A DNA stretch of 34,740 nt from Synechococcaceae bacterium WB9_2_112 (lineage in GTDB: Bacteria; Cyanobacteriota; Cyanobacteriia; PCC-6307; Cyanobiaceae): positions 1 through 34,740 of the forward strand of contig RGUW01000004.1 of assembly GCA_010027605.1 (NCBI GenBank), in the 5' to 3' direction. Positions 20,187 to 28,902 of this stretch are shown here, piece after piece; position 1 is the stretch's first letter; each line of letters begins with the position of its first letter. Made by a program: the position numbers and the translations under genes. Below the pieces are notes generated by a model. It was given only the letters and a program-made list of their open reading frames with translations, had not been told where the DNA came from and searched no databases.

Positions 20187-21388
20187 GGCTGCGTGGACGT
20201 GACCGCCAGCGGATTGGTGGGCGGATTCTCCATCGAACCAACCACGTTGAAGCCCTTGCGGCGCAGCAGGGCCTCTTTGGCGGCTTCTTCTTTGTCAGCA
20301 GCCACCATTTCGGCCACCAGCTCCTCGAGGGTGGTGGTCGGGGTCCAGCCCAGCTTCTCCCTGGCCCGGGTGGGGTCACCCAGCAGGGTCTCCACCTCGG
20401 CCGGGCGGAAGTAGCGCGGATCGATGCGCACCACCACCGCGCCGGTGTCGCTGCGACAGCCGGTCTCGGCGACCCCCTCGCCGCTCCAGACCATGGGGCC
20501 CCAGCCCAGCTCAGCAGCGGTCAGTTCAATGAAGCGGCGCACCGACTCCTGCCGGCCGGTGGCGATCACAAAGTCTTCGGGGATGCCCTGCTGCTGCAGC
20601 ATGCGCCACTGCATCTCGACATAGTCGCGGGCGTGGCCCCAGTCGCGCAGCGAATCAAGGTTGCCCATGAACAGGCACTGATCCAGACCGGCATCGATGC
20701 GCGCCAGGCCGCGGGTGATCTTGCGGGTCACGAATGTTTCACCCCGACGCGGTGATTCGTGGTTGAACAGGATGCCGTTGCAGGCATACATCCCGTAGCT
20801 CTCGCGGTAATTGACCGTGATCCAGTAGGCATAGAGCTTGGCCACCCCATAGGGGCTGCGCGGGTAGAACGGCGTCGTCTCCTTTTGCGGGATCTCCTGC
20901 ACCAGGCCATACAGCTCACTGGTGCTCGCCTGATAGATGCGGGTCTTGGCCGTCAGCCCCAGAATCCGTACGGCCTCGAGAATGCGCAGGGTTCCAAGAG
21001 CGTCGCTGTTGGCCGTGTATTCGGGCGACTCAAAGCTGACCTGCACGTGGCTCTGGGCGCCCAGGTTGTAGATCTCATCGGGCTGCACCTGTTGAATGAT
21101 GCGGATCAGGTTGGTGCTGTCGGTCAGGTCGCCGTAATGCAGCACCAGGCGCGGGGGCTGTCCGCTGGAACCAGTCTCGTGGGGGTCCTGGTAGAGGTGA
21201 TCAATGCGATCGGTGTTGAAGCTGCTGGCCCGCCGCTTGATGCCATGCACCACATAGCCCTTGCTGAGCAGAAGCTCGGCCAGGTAGCTGCCGTCCTGAC
21301 CGGTGATGCCGGTGATCAGTGCGATGCGCCCTGTGCAATCTGCAGCCAAGCTGTCAACGCGATCCACCACACCACCCCCCGGAGCCAT
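20183..21388 (-). CDS. gmd: GDP-mannose 4,6-dehydratase
   Basis: [81 protein letters not shown]. Exact start uncertain. Confidence 0.95.
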   Translation of the reverse strand: MAPGGGVVDRVDSLAADCTGRIALITGITGQDGSYLAELLLSKGYVVHGIKRRASSFNTDRIDHLYQDPHETGSSGQPPRLVLHYGDLTDSTNLIRIIQQVQPDEIYNLGAQSHVQVSFESPEYTANSDALGTLRILEAVRILGLTAKTRIYQASTSELYGLVQEIPQKETTPFYPRSPYGVAKLYAYWITVNYRESYGMYACNGILFNHESPRRGETFVTRKITRGLARIDAGLDQCLFMGNLDSLRDWGHARDYVEMQWRMLQQQGIPEDFVIATGRQESVRRFIELTAAELGWGPMVWSGEGVAETGCRSDTGAVVVRIDPRYFRPAEVETLLGDPTRAREKLGWTPTTTLEELVAEMVAADKEEAAKEALLRRKGFNVVGSMENPPTNPLAVTSTQP

Positions 21389-21444
21389 GGGGCGATTCTG
21401 CAGGACAGACGCCTGCCAGAGTCAGCTGTGGTAGCCGCACCCCC

Positions 21445-22494
21445 ATGGCCCATCTGCTGATCACCGGAGGGGCGGGCTTCATCGGCAGCCACACAGCCCT
21501 GGTGCTGCTGCAGGCCGGCCACAGCCTGGTGGTGCTCGACAACTTCACCAACAGCAGCCCGGAAGCACTGCGCAGGGTTGCCGAGCTGGCCGGTCTGGAC
21601 GCCGACAGCCCTCGCCTGCAGGTCATCGCGGGCGACATCCGCAGCTCGGGGGATCTGGACCGTGCCCTGGCCATGGCGGCCCCGGGTGGCGATCCCGTGG
21701 CAGGAGTGATCCATTTCGCCGGGCTCAAGGCCGTGGGCGAATCGGTGCAGCAACCGCTGCGCTACTGGGACGTGAACGTCAATGGCAGTCGCCAGCTGGT
21801 GGAGGCGATGCAACGCCATGGTTGCCGCACCCTGGTGTTCAGCAGCACCTCGACGGTCTACGGCGAACCTCAGCGGTTCCCGATCACCGAAACCTGTGCC
21901 ACCGATCCAAGGCACCCCTACGCCCAGACCAAGCTGGCGGTCGAGTGGATGCTGCAGGCACTCGAGACCAGCGAAGCGGGGTGGTGCATCGGCCGTCTGC
22001 GCTATTTCAACCCCGTGGGAGCCCATCCGAGCGGTCGCATCGGCGAAAACCCCCTGGGAATCCCCAACAACCTGTTCCCGTTCATCACCCAGGTGGCCAG
22101 TGGCCAGCGACCCCTGCTGCGGATCTTCGGTGACGACTGGCCCACACCTGATGGCACCGGCATCCGTGACTATCTGCATGTAATGGATCTGGCCGAGGCC
22201 CATGGCCTGGCTCTCGACTGGCTGCTGCAACACCGCCGCAGCCTGCCGGTGCTGAACCTGGGCACCGGCCGCGGTCTCAGCGTGCTCGAGGTGGTGCAGG
22301 CCTTCGAAACGGCGACGGGGCGCACCATTCCCAGGGAGCTGGTGGGACGCCGCGACGGCGATGTGGCCCGGCTCGAAGGCTGCCCCGAGTTGGCAGCCGC
22401 GACCCTGGGCTGGCGTGCCAGCCGCAGCCTGGAGCAGATGTGCCGTGATGGCTGGACCTGGCAGAACGCCAACCCGCGGGGTTATGGCGGCTGA
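21445..22494 (+). CDS. galE: UDP-glucose 4-epimerase (copy 2)
   Basis: MAHLLITGGAGFIGSHTALVLLQAGHSLVVLDNFTNSSPEAL, SSTSTVYG, RYFNPVGAHPSGRIGENP. Confidence 0.92.
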   Translation: MAHLLITGGAGFIGSHTALVLLQAGHSLVVLDNFTNSSPEALRRVAELAGLDADSPRLQVIAGDIRSSGDLDRALAMAAPGGDPVAGVIHFAGLKAVGESVQQPLRYWDVNVNGSRQLVEAMQRHGCRTLVFSSTSTVYGEPQRFPITETCATDPRHPYAQTKLAVEWMLQALETSEAGWCIGRLRYFNPVGAHPSGRIGENPLGIPNNLFPFITQVASGQRPLLRIFGDDWPTPDGTGIRDYLHVMDLAEAHGLALDWLLQHRRSLPVLNLGTGRGLSVLEVVQAFETATGRTIPRELVGRRDGDVARLEGCPELAAATLGWRASRSLEQMCRDGWTWQNANPRGYGG

Positions 22495-24649
22495 ACCCGA
22501 AGGTCGACATCTGATCCTGGCGGGGGGTGGCCACAGCCACGCTCTGGTGTTGCGCCGCTGGGCGATGCAACCGCGCCACAGGCCCAGAGGCTGGATCACC
22601 CTGGTGAGCCGCGGCTCCACGGCGCTCTATTCAGGCATGGTGCCCGGGCTGGTGGCGGGGCTCTACAGCCACCAGCAAGTCGCCATCGACCTCAGGCGCC
22701 TGGCCCTGCAGGCGGGCGTGAACCTGATCGTGGCCGAGATCAACGGCCTCGACCTCGACGGCCGACGGCTGCTGCTGCAGGGCCGGCCACCGCTGCGCTT
22801 CGACTGGCTCAGCCTCGATGTGGGTGCTGAGACCAACAGCGACGCGTCAACACCAGCGGGGCTGCCGGTCAAACCGCTGGAGCCGTTTCTGAGCTGGTGT
22901 GCGCAGCAGGGCGACGCGTGCGCCGTGCGGGTGGTGGGCAGCGGCGCCGCCGCCGTCGAGGTGGCCCTGGCGCTCAGGGCCCGGGGTCTGCAGCCATGGT
23001 TGCAGACGCGCGCCAGCGGCCTGGCTCTGGGTTCAGAGCGGGCCAACCGTCTGGTTGCAGCAGAGCTGCAGAAGGCGGGCATCGCTCCCCAGGGACCCAG
23101 CGGTGCGGCAGGCGTGCCCAACGATGCCCCCAGCATCGCCTGCACCGGCAGCCGGGCGCCGCTCTGGCTGACGGCCAGCGGTCTGCCGACAGGCCAGCGG
23201 GGGCGGGTGTGCACCACCGCAACCCTGCAGGTTGTGGGCCGGCCCGAGATCTTTGCCAGTGGTGACTGCGCTGTGATCGCCGCCAACCCGCGGCCGCCCG
23301 CGGGCGTGTGGGCGGTGCGGGCCGCACCGGTGCTGGCGATCAACCTGGAACGCGTGCTGACGGGTCGCCCCCTGCAGCGCTGGCGCCCGCAACGTCAGGC
23401 CCTGCAACTGCTGGGCGATGGCGGTGTGGGCGGTGTCCCCAGGGCCATCGCCCTCTGGGGGCCGCTGACCCTGGGGCCCAGCCGCTGGTTATGGCGCATC
23501 AAGGACCGGATCGACCGCCGCTTCATGGCGGCTTTTGACACCGTCACACCAGCCATGGGAAATGGCGACGCCAGCCGCATGGGCTGCCGCGGTTGCGCGG
23601 CCAAGGTCGCCGCTTCAGCGCTCGAGGCCGCCCTGCATGACCTTGAAGACCCGGGCAACAGCATCCAGGCGGCCGTGCAGCCCCTGATTCAGGACGATGC
23701 GGCCGTCACGGGCACGGATGGTCGTGGACAGTGGCTGCTGCAGAGCGTGGATGGTTTTCCGGCCCTGGTGAGCGACCCCTGGCTCAACGGTCGCCTCACA
23801 ACCCTGCACGCCTGCAGCGACCTGTGGGCCTGCGGGGCTCGGCTTGAAAGCGCTCAGGCCGTGGTGACCCTGCCGGTGCTGGGCCCGCGGCTGCAGAGCG
23901 ACCTGCTGCTCCAGACCCTGGCTGGGGTGCGTTCGGTGCTCGATCCACTGGAAGCCCGACTGATCGGCGGCCACACGCTCGAGGCGCGCGACGCCATGAC
24001 CGGCGCAGGGCTGAGCCTGATGCTCACGGTCAACGGCAGCGCCCCGGCCGGGCGCCTGTGGCGCAAAGGCCCGGTGCAGCCGGGCGATGCCCTGATCCTG
24101 ATGCGACCGATCGGCACCGGGGTGTTGTTTGCGGCGGCCATGGCCGGTGCGTCACAGCCCGATTGGATGGATCGGGCCCTGACCGTGATGCAGCAGAGCC
24201 AGGCGCCGCTGGTGGCACTGCTGGCCGCCCACGGCTGCCGCGCCTGCACCGACATCACCGGCTTCGGGCTGCTCGGTCACCTGGGCGAGATGCTCAACCC
24301 CAGGGGCGACAACACAAGCAGTCGCCGCCGAACGGCGACCCGGGTGCAGTTGAACACTGCCGCCCTGGCCAAGCTCGCCCTGCCCGGAGCCCTGGAGCTG
24401 TTGTCCGCAGGCCATGCCAGCACCCTGGCCCCGGCCAACGGGCGCGCCCTGGCCCTGCTCGAAGGGGCCGTCACCCTCACCGAAACGGCCAATGCAGCCC
24501 TGCTGCAGCTGCTGATCGATCCCCAGACCTGCGGCCCCCTGCTGGCCGCCCTGCCTGCCCAACGCGCCCCTGAGGCGTTGCTCGCCCTGCATCAGCAGGG
24601 GTTCGACCAGGCCGCGGTGATTGGTCGCGTTCTGCAGCCGTCCAGCTGA
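22484..24649 (+). CDS. selD: Fusion of FAD-dependent NADH dehydrogenase-like domain and selenide, water dikinase (SelD)
   Basis: N-terminal pyridine-nucleotide-disulfide oxidoreductase-like (HLILAGGGHSHALVLRRW; FASGDCAVI), C-terminal SelD (MGCRGCAAKV, LLQSVDGFPALVSDPW, GGHTLEARDAMTGAGLSL, ACTDITGFGLLGHLGEML). ATG 22484 overlaps the galE stop. Confidence 0.9.
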   Translation: MAAEPEGRHLILAGGGHSHALVLRRWAMQPRHRPRGWITLVSRGSTALYSGMVPGLVAGLYSHQQVAIDLRRLALQAGVNLIVAEINGLDLDGRRLLLQGRPPLRFDWLSLDVGAETNSDASTPAGLPVKPLEPFLSWCAQQGDACAVRVVGSGAAAVEVALALRARGLQPWLQTRASGLALGSERANRLVAAELQKAGIAPQGPSGAAGVPNDAPSIACTGSRAPLWLTASGLPTGQRGRVCTTATLQVVGRPEIFASGDCAVIAANPRPPAGVWAVRAAPVLAINLERVLTGRPLQRWRPQRQALQLLGDGGVGGVPRAIALWGPLTLGPSRWLWRIKDRIDRRFMAAFDTVTPAMGNGDASRMGCRGCAAKVAASALEAALHDLEDPGNSIQAAVQPLIQDDAAVTGTDGRGQWLLQSVDGFPALVSDPWLNGRLTTLHACSDLWACGARLESAQAVVTLPVLGPRLQSDLLLQTLAGVRSVLDPLEARLIGGHTLEARDAMTGAGLSLMLTVNGSAPAGRLWRKGPVQPGDALILMRPIGTGVLFAAAMAGASQPDWMDRALTVMQQSQAPLVALLAAHGCRACTDITGFGLLGHLGEMLNPRGDNTSSRRRTATRVQLNTAALAKLALPGALELLSAGHASTLAPANGRALALLEGAVTLTETANAALLQLLIDPQTCGPLLAALPAQRAPEALLALHQQGFDQAAVIGRVLQPSS

Positions 24650-24653
24650 ACCC

Positions 24654-24675
24654 GCAGCACTGAAGCCGGTGCTGC
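24654..24675 (+). other. Small hairpin just after selD
   Basis: GCAGCAC-tgaagccg-GTGCTGC, 7-bp perfect stem 5 nt after the stop. No U-run follows, so it is not called a terminator. Confidence 0.5.
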
Positions 24676-24838
24676 GTGCTATGGGCGGGTCGAACGCGCT
24701 GTGCGTCGAGCCGCTTCAGAAACCCGCCAGAGTTCCGGCGCCTTGTTGAAGGGATCCCCCAAAGCACCCCCCAGGCGCGACCAACACCAACGTCAACGCT
24801 GAATCGACGGATGCGGGTTTCCAGCGACAGCCAGCTGT

Positions 24839-26131
24839 TCAGCAGCGTTCGGCAGCCAGGCGGTCAGCACGAAGCTGGCGCAGGCGTTCCCCCAACGCAG
24901 GCCCTGGGGTCAGCCCCTCGGCGGCCATCAGCGCCGTGGCACTCCATGGAGCCTGAATGTGGCGCCAACGCGACCACCAGCGCAGCAACGGCCTGCGCGG
25001 CAAGCCCTCAAGGGCCGAAACGCAACCCCCGGCCGCCAACTCCAGGGCTACCGCGTCCGGGGAGCAGCCAGGAACCTCGAGCCAATCGCTCCAACGCTCA
25101 GCGCCCCAACCCGCGGGCGAGCGGGAACCGTTGTGCTGACCAACCTCGACGACACCGAGCCAACGGTGGCGCAAGGCAAGCCACTGAACCAGCAGCTTGT
25201 GATGACGATGGGGCAGTTGCAGGCGTTCGGCGAGGGCCAGGGGATCAGCCGCCCCCGCCACCAGAGCTGGCAGCCGAGGCAATCCCAGTCGCGCAGCCCG
25301 GCGCAGACGCCGCTGCAGAGCCTGCTCCGGCTGCTGTTGCAACGCTGCATCGAGCAGCTGCAGGGCTCCCCAGCGCCGCAAGGCAGCCACAGCCTCGGGC
25401 CACGGTTCACGTTCAAGCAGCAGCTCGAGCTCCATGCGCAGGCGTGTGCCCAGTGCCGACGGGGCCTGACCAGGCGGGTCCCCGGGCTGCCAGCTCCAGG
25501 GCCACGCGGCCAGGGTGTTGCGCACCTGCAACAGGACCTCGGGTGCAAGGTCAAACCCGAGCCGGGCGGCGTAGCGAGCGCCTCGCACCAAACGGGTCGG
25601 ATCGTCGGCAACGCTGCCGTCGTGCAACAGACGCAATTGCCGGCGTTCCAGATCCTGCTGACCGCCATGGGGATCCAGCAGCACAACTGGCCCGCTGCTG
25701 CCGGGATTGAGCAGCAGCGCCATCGCGTTGATGGTGAAATCCCGGCGTGCCAGGTCGTCTTCAAGGGCAGCGAAAACCACCACGGGGTTTTCGCCCAGCA
25801 CGGGGTAGTGCTCGCGACGGGCCGTCGCCACGTCAAGCAGCACGGTCTGGCCGCCATGCCGCAGCTCAAGTTCGACGGTGCCGTAGGCACTGTGCTCCTG
25901 GGATGCCACCACCCCGGGCAGGCGCTGCACCATCGCAGCAGCTGAACCCTCAAGAACAAGGTCGAGATCGGGAAGACCGCGCCAGGGGTCGTTGTGAACC
26001 CGGTGCAACAGCAGGTCGCGCACCGCTCCGCCCACAAGCGCCAGGCGCTGGGTTCCAGCAGCAGCCTGCAACAGGGCAGGCAACTCGGCTGGCACCCCTG
26101 GCAACAACGCCGGCAACAAGGGCAAGGCCAT
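24839..26131 (-). CDS. CCA tRNA nucleotidyltransferase / poly(A) polymerase family
   Basis: LALVGGAVRDLLLHR, GLPDLDLVLEGSA, DDLARRDFTINAMALLLN, RLVRGARYAARLGFDL. Confidence 0.9.
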   Translation of the reverse strand: MALPLLPALLPGVPAELPALLQAAAGTQRLALVGGAVRDLLLHRVHNDPWRGLPDLDLVLEGSAAAMVQRLPGVVASQEHSAYGTVELELRHGGQTVLLDVATARREHYPVLGENPVVVFAALEDDLARRDFTINAMALLLNPGSSGPVVLLDPHGGQQDLERRQLRLLHDGSVADDPTRLVRGARYAARLGFDLAPEVLLQVRNTLAAWPWSWQPGDPPGQAPSALGTRLRMELELLLEREPWPEAVAALRRWGALQLLDAALQQQPEQALQRRLRRAARLGLPRLPALVAGAADPLALAERLQLPHRHHKLLVQWLALRHRWLGVVEVGQHNGSRSPAGWGAERWSDWLEVPGCSPDAVALELAAGGCVSALEGLPRRPLLRWWSRWRHIQAPWSATALMAAEGLTPGPALGERLRQLRADRLAAERC

Positions 26132-26708
26132 CAGGGTCGAAGCCAGACTGGTGACTGAACCGGAGGGTCAGAACAGGACCATGACAACACAGGAAAGGCG
26201 GCCTTGAACGGAAGCCGCTGCAACCCGGAGTTCATCGCGCAGAGATGGGAACCGGGCAGCATGATGGAGAAACCGGTTGCCATCCAGGCGAACGGGTCAG
26301 GCCAGATGTTGTTGCTGAGCAAAGTGTGACACAAACACCGACCTACGAGCGCCTGCAGACATCTGAATCCCTGAAAGAGCCGTGCAGCCGGAACACAGGC
26401 CGAACAGGCGCGGCAAGCTCAGCGGCGGTCAATCTGACAATCCGCGGCGCGAATGGCATCCAATGTCATGCGCGCGCAAGCAGATCACGCAATCCTGATC
26501 AATACACTCCGTGGGAAGGCATTCTTGACGCAGTTTTAGAAGCGGATTTAGACTCAGTACTCAAGATCAGATCTCAAGATCCAGCCGGACCGCCAACCGC
26601 AATGGCAATTGCACGATCCATGGCAATGTCAATGGCCATAGCCGCACCCGGCAGAACGCCTCAAACCAAGATTTTAGTCGGCAAAAAATACCAAGCAGGG
26701 TGAAATTT

Positions 26709-27959
26709 ATGAGCAACAAAAATAGCCCTGTTCAAATTGCAAAAAGCATCAGGTCAGCCATCCTCAATGTACGTTACAAGATTGAATACCGTCTGTCTAC
26801 AAACTACGCGTATGCCTGGCACAGACTCAAGGGAGGCACCACACGTTCAAGGCTACTGAAGCATCAGGAATGCAACTGGCATACCAGCCAGCGGCCATCT
26901 CTCTCAAATCCCGATCGTCACGCCATCTTTGTTGCTTATCACCCTGGCAGAGAAGCGCCTCAAAGCAACATCAACTACTTGCAATCACTCGTCAACTGTG
27001 GTTTTCAGGTCACCTACATCCACAACGGGCCTATTGATGCCACGCAGCGAGCACCAGTGGAGAAATTCTGCACACAGGTGATTTGCAGAGAAAACATCGG
27101 CCAAGATTTTGGAGCCTGGAAGGATTGGCTACTGGATGGACTCCTACAGCATCGGCTTCAAGATATTGAATGGCTCTTGCTTTGCAATGACAGCAATTTT
27201 TTCCTGGCAACAAACGCGCAAGCCTTCGAAAAAGAGTTTTCGGCTGCGCTGTCAGACGACACGATTGACCTGATCGCCCTCAACAAAAACCTTGAGATTT
27301 CACCCCATTACCAATCCTATTTTATTTGCTACCATCGACGACTTTTCCTTCAAAAAGGCTTCACAAGGTTTTGGCGTCACTACAAACCAATTTCCAATCG
27401 CCATCACGCGATCATCAAAGGCGAAATTCAGCTGACAGCGCAAATCACGGGTTTTGCAAAAGCCAAAATCCTATACAACTGGCCAGATCTTTATATTCAA
27501 CTTTCGCACATCACACCCAAGAGATCTGAGTTTTATAGCCTTCTTCCCAAGGGCTGCATGTATCTTTCGCGACATTGTTCAGATCACAGCCTGGCAGATG
27601 AAGCAATCAACAAGATCGAGCTTCACAAGGCCTTCATGGTTCTTGAGCTTCACAATCCATCCCACGCTCTTGCTCTATTGTTTGCCAGATATTGCAGCTC
27701 TCCATTTCTCAAGAAGGACATCGTCAAACATGGCTGTTATTCGATAGCGCAGATCACTGAACTTCTCACGAGCATCAATATCGAAAGGAATTCAAAAGCT
27801 TGGCTGGAAATCATTGATCATTATATCCTTACTGGCAATAATGCGAGCTATATCAATCGTCCCAAAGAGGCTTACCAGCAAGGAGTCCCTGTTCGCGGCC
27901 AGCAATTCAGAGGACACGGAGAGCTGATGACCGATCTGGGGCTAACCCTCGATGCCTGA
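26709..27959 (+). CDS. Rhamnan synthesis protein F (RgpF)-like protein
   Basis: HAIFVAYHPG...INYLQSLVNCGFQVTYIHNG...CRENIGQDFGAWKDWLLDGL...LLLCNDSNF, RgpF-like motifs. The window ORF opens at 26700; ATG 26709 (MSNKNSPVQI) is likely. Confidence 0.72.
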   Translation: MSNKNSPVQIAKSIRSAILNVRYKIEYRLSTNYAYAWHRLKGGTTRSRLLKHQECNWHTSQRPSLSNPDRHAIFVAYHPGREAPQSNINYLQSLVNCGFQVTYIHNGPIDATQRAPVEKFCTQVICRENIGQDFGAWKDWLLDGLLQHRLQDIEWLLLCNDSNFFLATNAQAFEKEFSAALSDDTIDLIALNKNLEISPHYQSYFICYHRRLFLQKGFTRFWRHYKPISNRHHAIIKGEIQLTAQITGFAKAKILYNWPDLYIQLSHITPKRSEFYSLLPKGCMYLSRHCSDHSLADEAINKIELHKAFMVLELHNPSHALALLFARYCSSPFLKKDIVKHGCYSIAQITELLTSINIERNSKAWLEIIDHYILTGNNASYINRPKEAYQQGVPVRGQQFRGHGELMTDLGLTLDA

Positions 27960-28896
27960 AGCCAACCACATCATGAGAGGCAGTCGCACAATCCACCCAA
28001 GACCCGTGAAACAACGGCAAACAATTCATATTTTAACCGTCAATTACTTCAGCTCTCTTCTCGTTGCCGAGCTTCTTGAATCCATTCAGGAGCTGGGAGA
28101 CGAATCGATTGAAGTTGTGATTGTCGACAATTCACCGAATGATGAAGCGCTTGATGAATTGACCAATCAATTCAAAGCCACAATCCTGAGGCCAGCGAAG
28201 AACCTTGGCTTCGGCGAAGGATGCAATTTCGGCCTGCGCTATATCCACCATCAAGATCGATCTGCAGTTGTCTGGCTTCTGAATCCTGACACAAATCTGC
28301 TCCCCAATGCCACAACAATCATCCGCAATGCGCTCAAAAATCCCCCCTATCCGGCAATCCTAGGAACCTGCATCAATACTCAATACGGCAAATCATGGTT
28401 TCGCGGCGGATCCTTTAATTCCACGCTTGGTCTGATTCCAGATGGGAATCGACACAAACGCCAGAAGTGGATCTCCAATGCAAGCATTTGCGAGCCTTCT
28501 CAGTGGGTGAGCGGCTGCAGCATGATTCTTGATTTGAGCAAGTTCTCCGACGTCCCGTACTTCGACAAAAACATATTTCTTTATTACGAAGACGTTGATT
28601 TATGCCTCAGGCTCGCACAACAAGGACACGAAACCTACGTCACCAATGCGGTGCTGGTTGAGCATGCCGTCTCTGCAACCACCGCAAAAAATCCACAGTC
28701 GATGTTTCGCCATGCAACCTTCAGCAAGCTCTATATTTTAAGCAAGCACGCGTCGCGTGTCGCAGTCGCCATGAATATCATCTATTTCACGGTTCAACCA
28801 TTGCTTGTTCCTCGCGGACTGTCCCATCTCAAAGGCCGTTTGCAGGGAGTGATGGACTTTCTGAATCTCTGCTTCAACAGCGACAGGCAGCACTGA
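27952..28896 (+). CDS. Family 2-type glycosyltransferase
   Basis: HILTVNYFSSLLVAELLESI...VVIVDNSPNDE...NLGFGEGCNFGLRY...WLLNPDTNL...NIFLYYEDVDLCLRLAQQG; GT2 rhamnosyltransferase-like. Confidence 0.88.
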   Translation: MPEANHIMRGSRTIHPRPVKQRQTIHILTVNYFSSLLVAELLESIQELGDESIEVVIVDNSPNDEALDELTNQFKATILRPAKNLGFGEGCNFGLRYIHHQDRSAVVWLLNPDTNLLPNATTIIRNALKNPPYPAILGTCINTQYGKSWFRGGSFNSTLGLIPDGNRHKRQKWISNASICEPSQWVSGCSMILDLSKFSDVPYFDKNIFLYYEDVDLCLRLAQQGHETYVTNAVLVEHAVSATTAKNPQSMFRHATFSKLYILSKHASRVAVAMNIIYFTVQPLLVPRGLSHLKGRLQGVMDFLNLCFNSDRQH

Positions 28897-28902
28897 TTGA
28901 GG

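Noticed and set aside
21316-22620. 434-aa minus-strand ORF antisense to galE copy 2
   Set aside because: Shadow ORF; the plus strand is unambiguous GalE.
24654-24675. Terminator after selD
   Set aside because: Stem present but no U-tract; insufficient for a terminator call.
26245-26703. 152-aa ORF upstream of the RgpF-like gene
   Set aside because: Low complexity, no recognisable motif, composition like non-coding sequence; not called as CDS.
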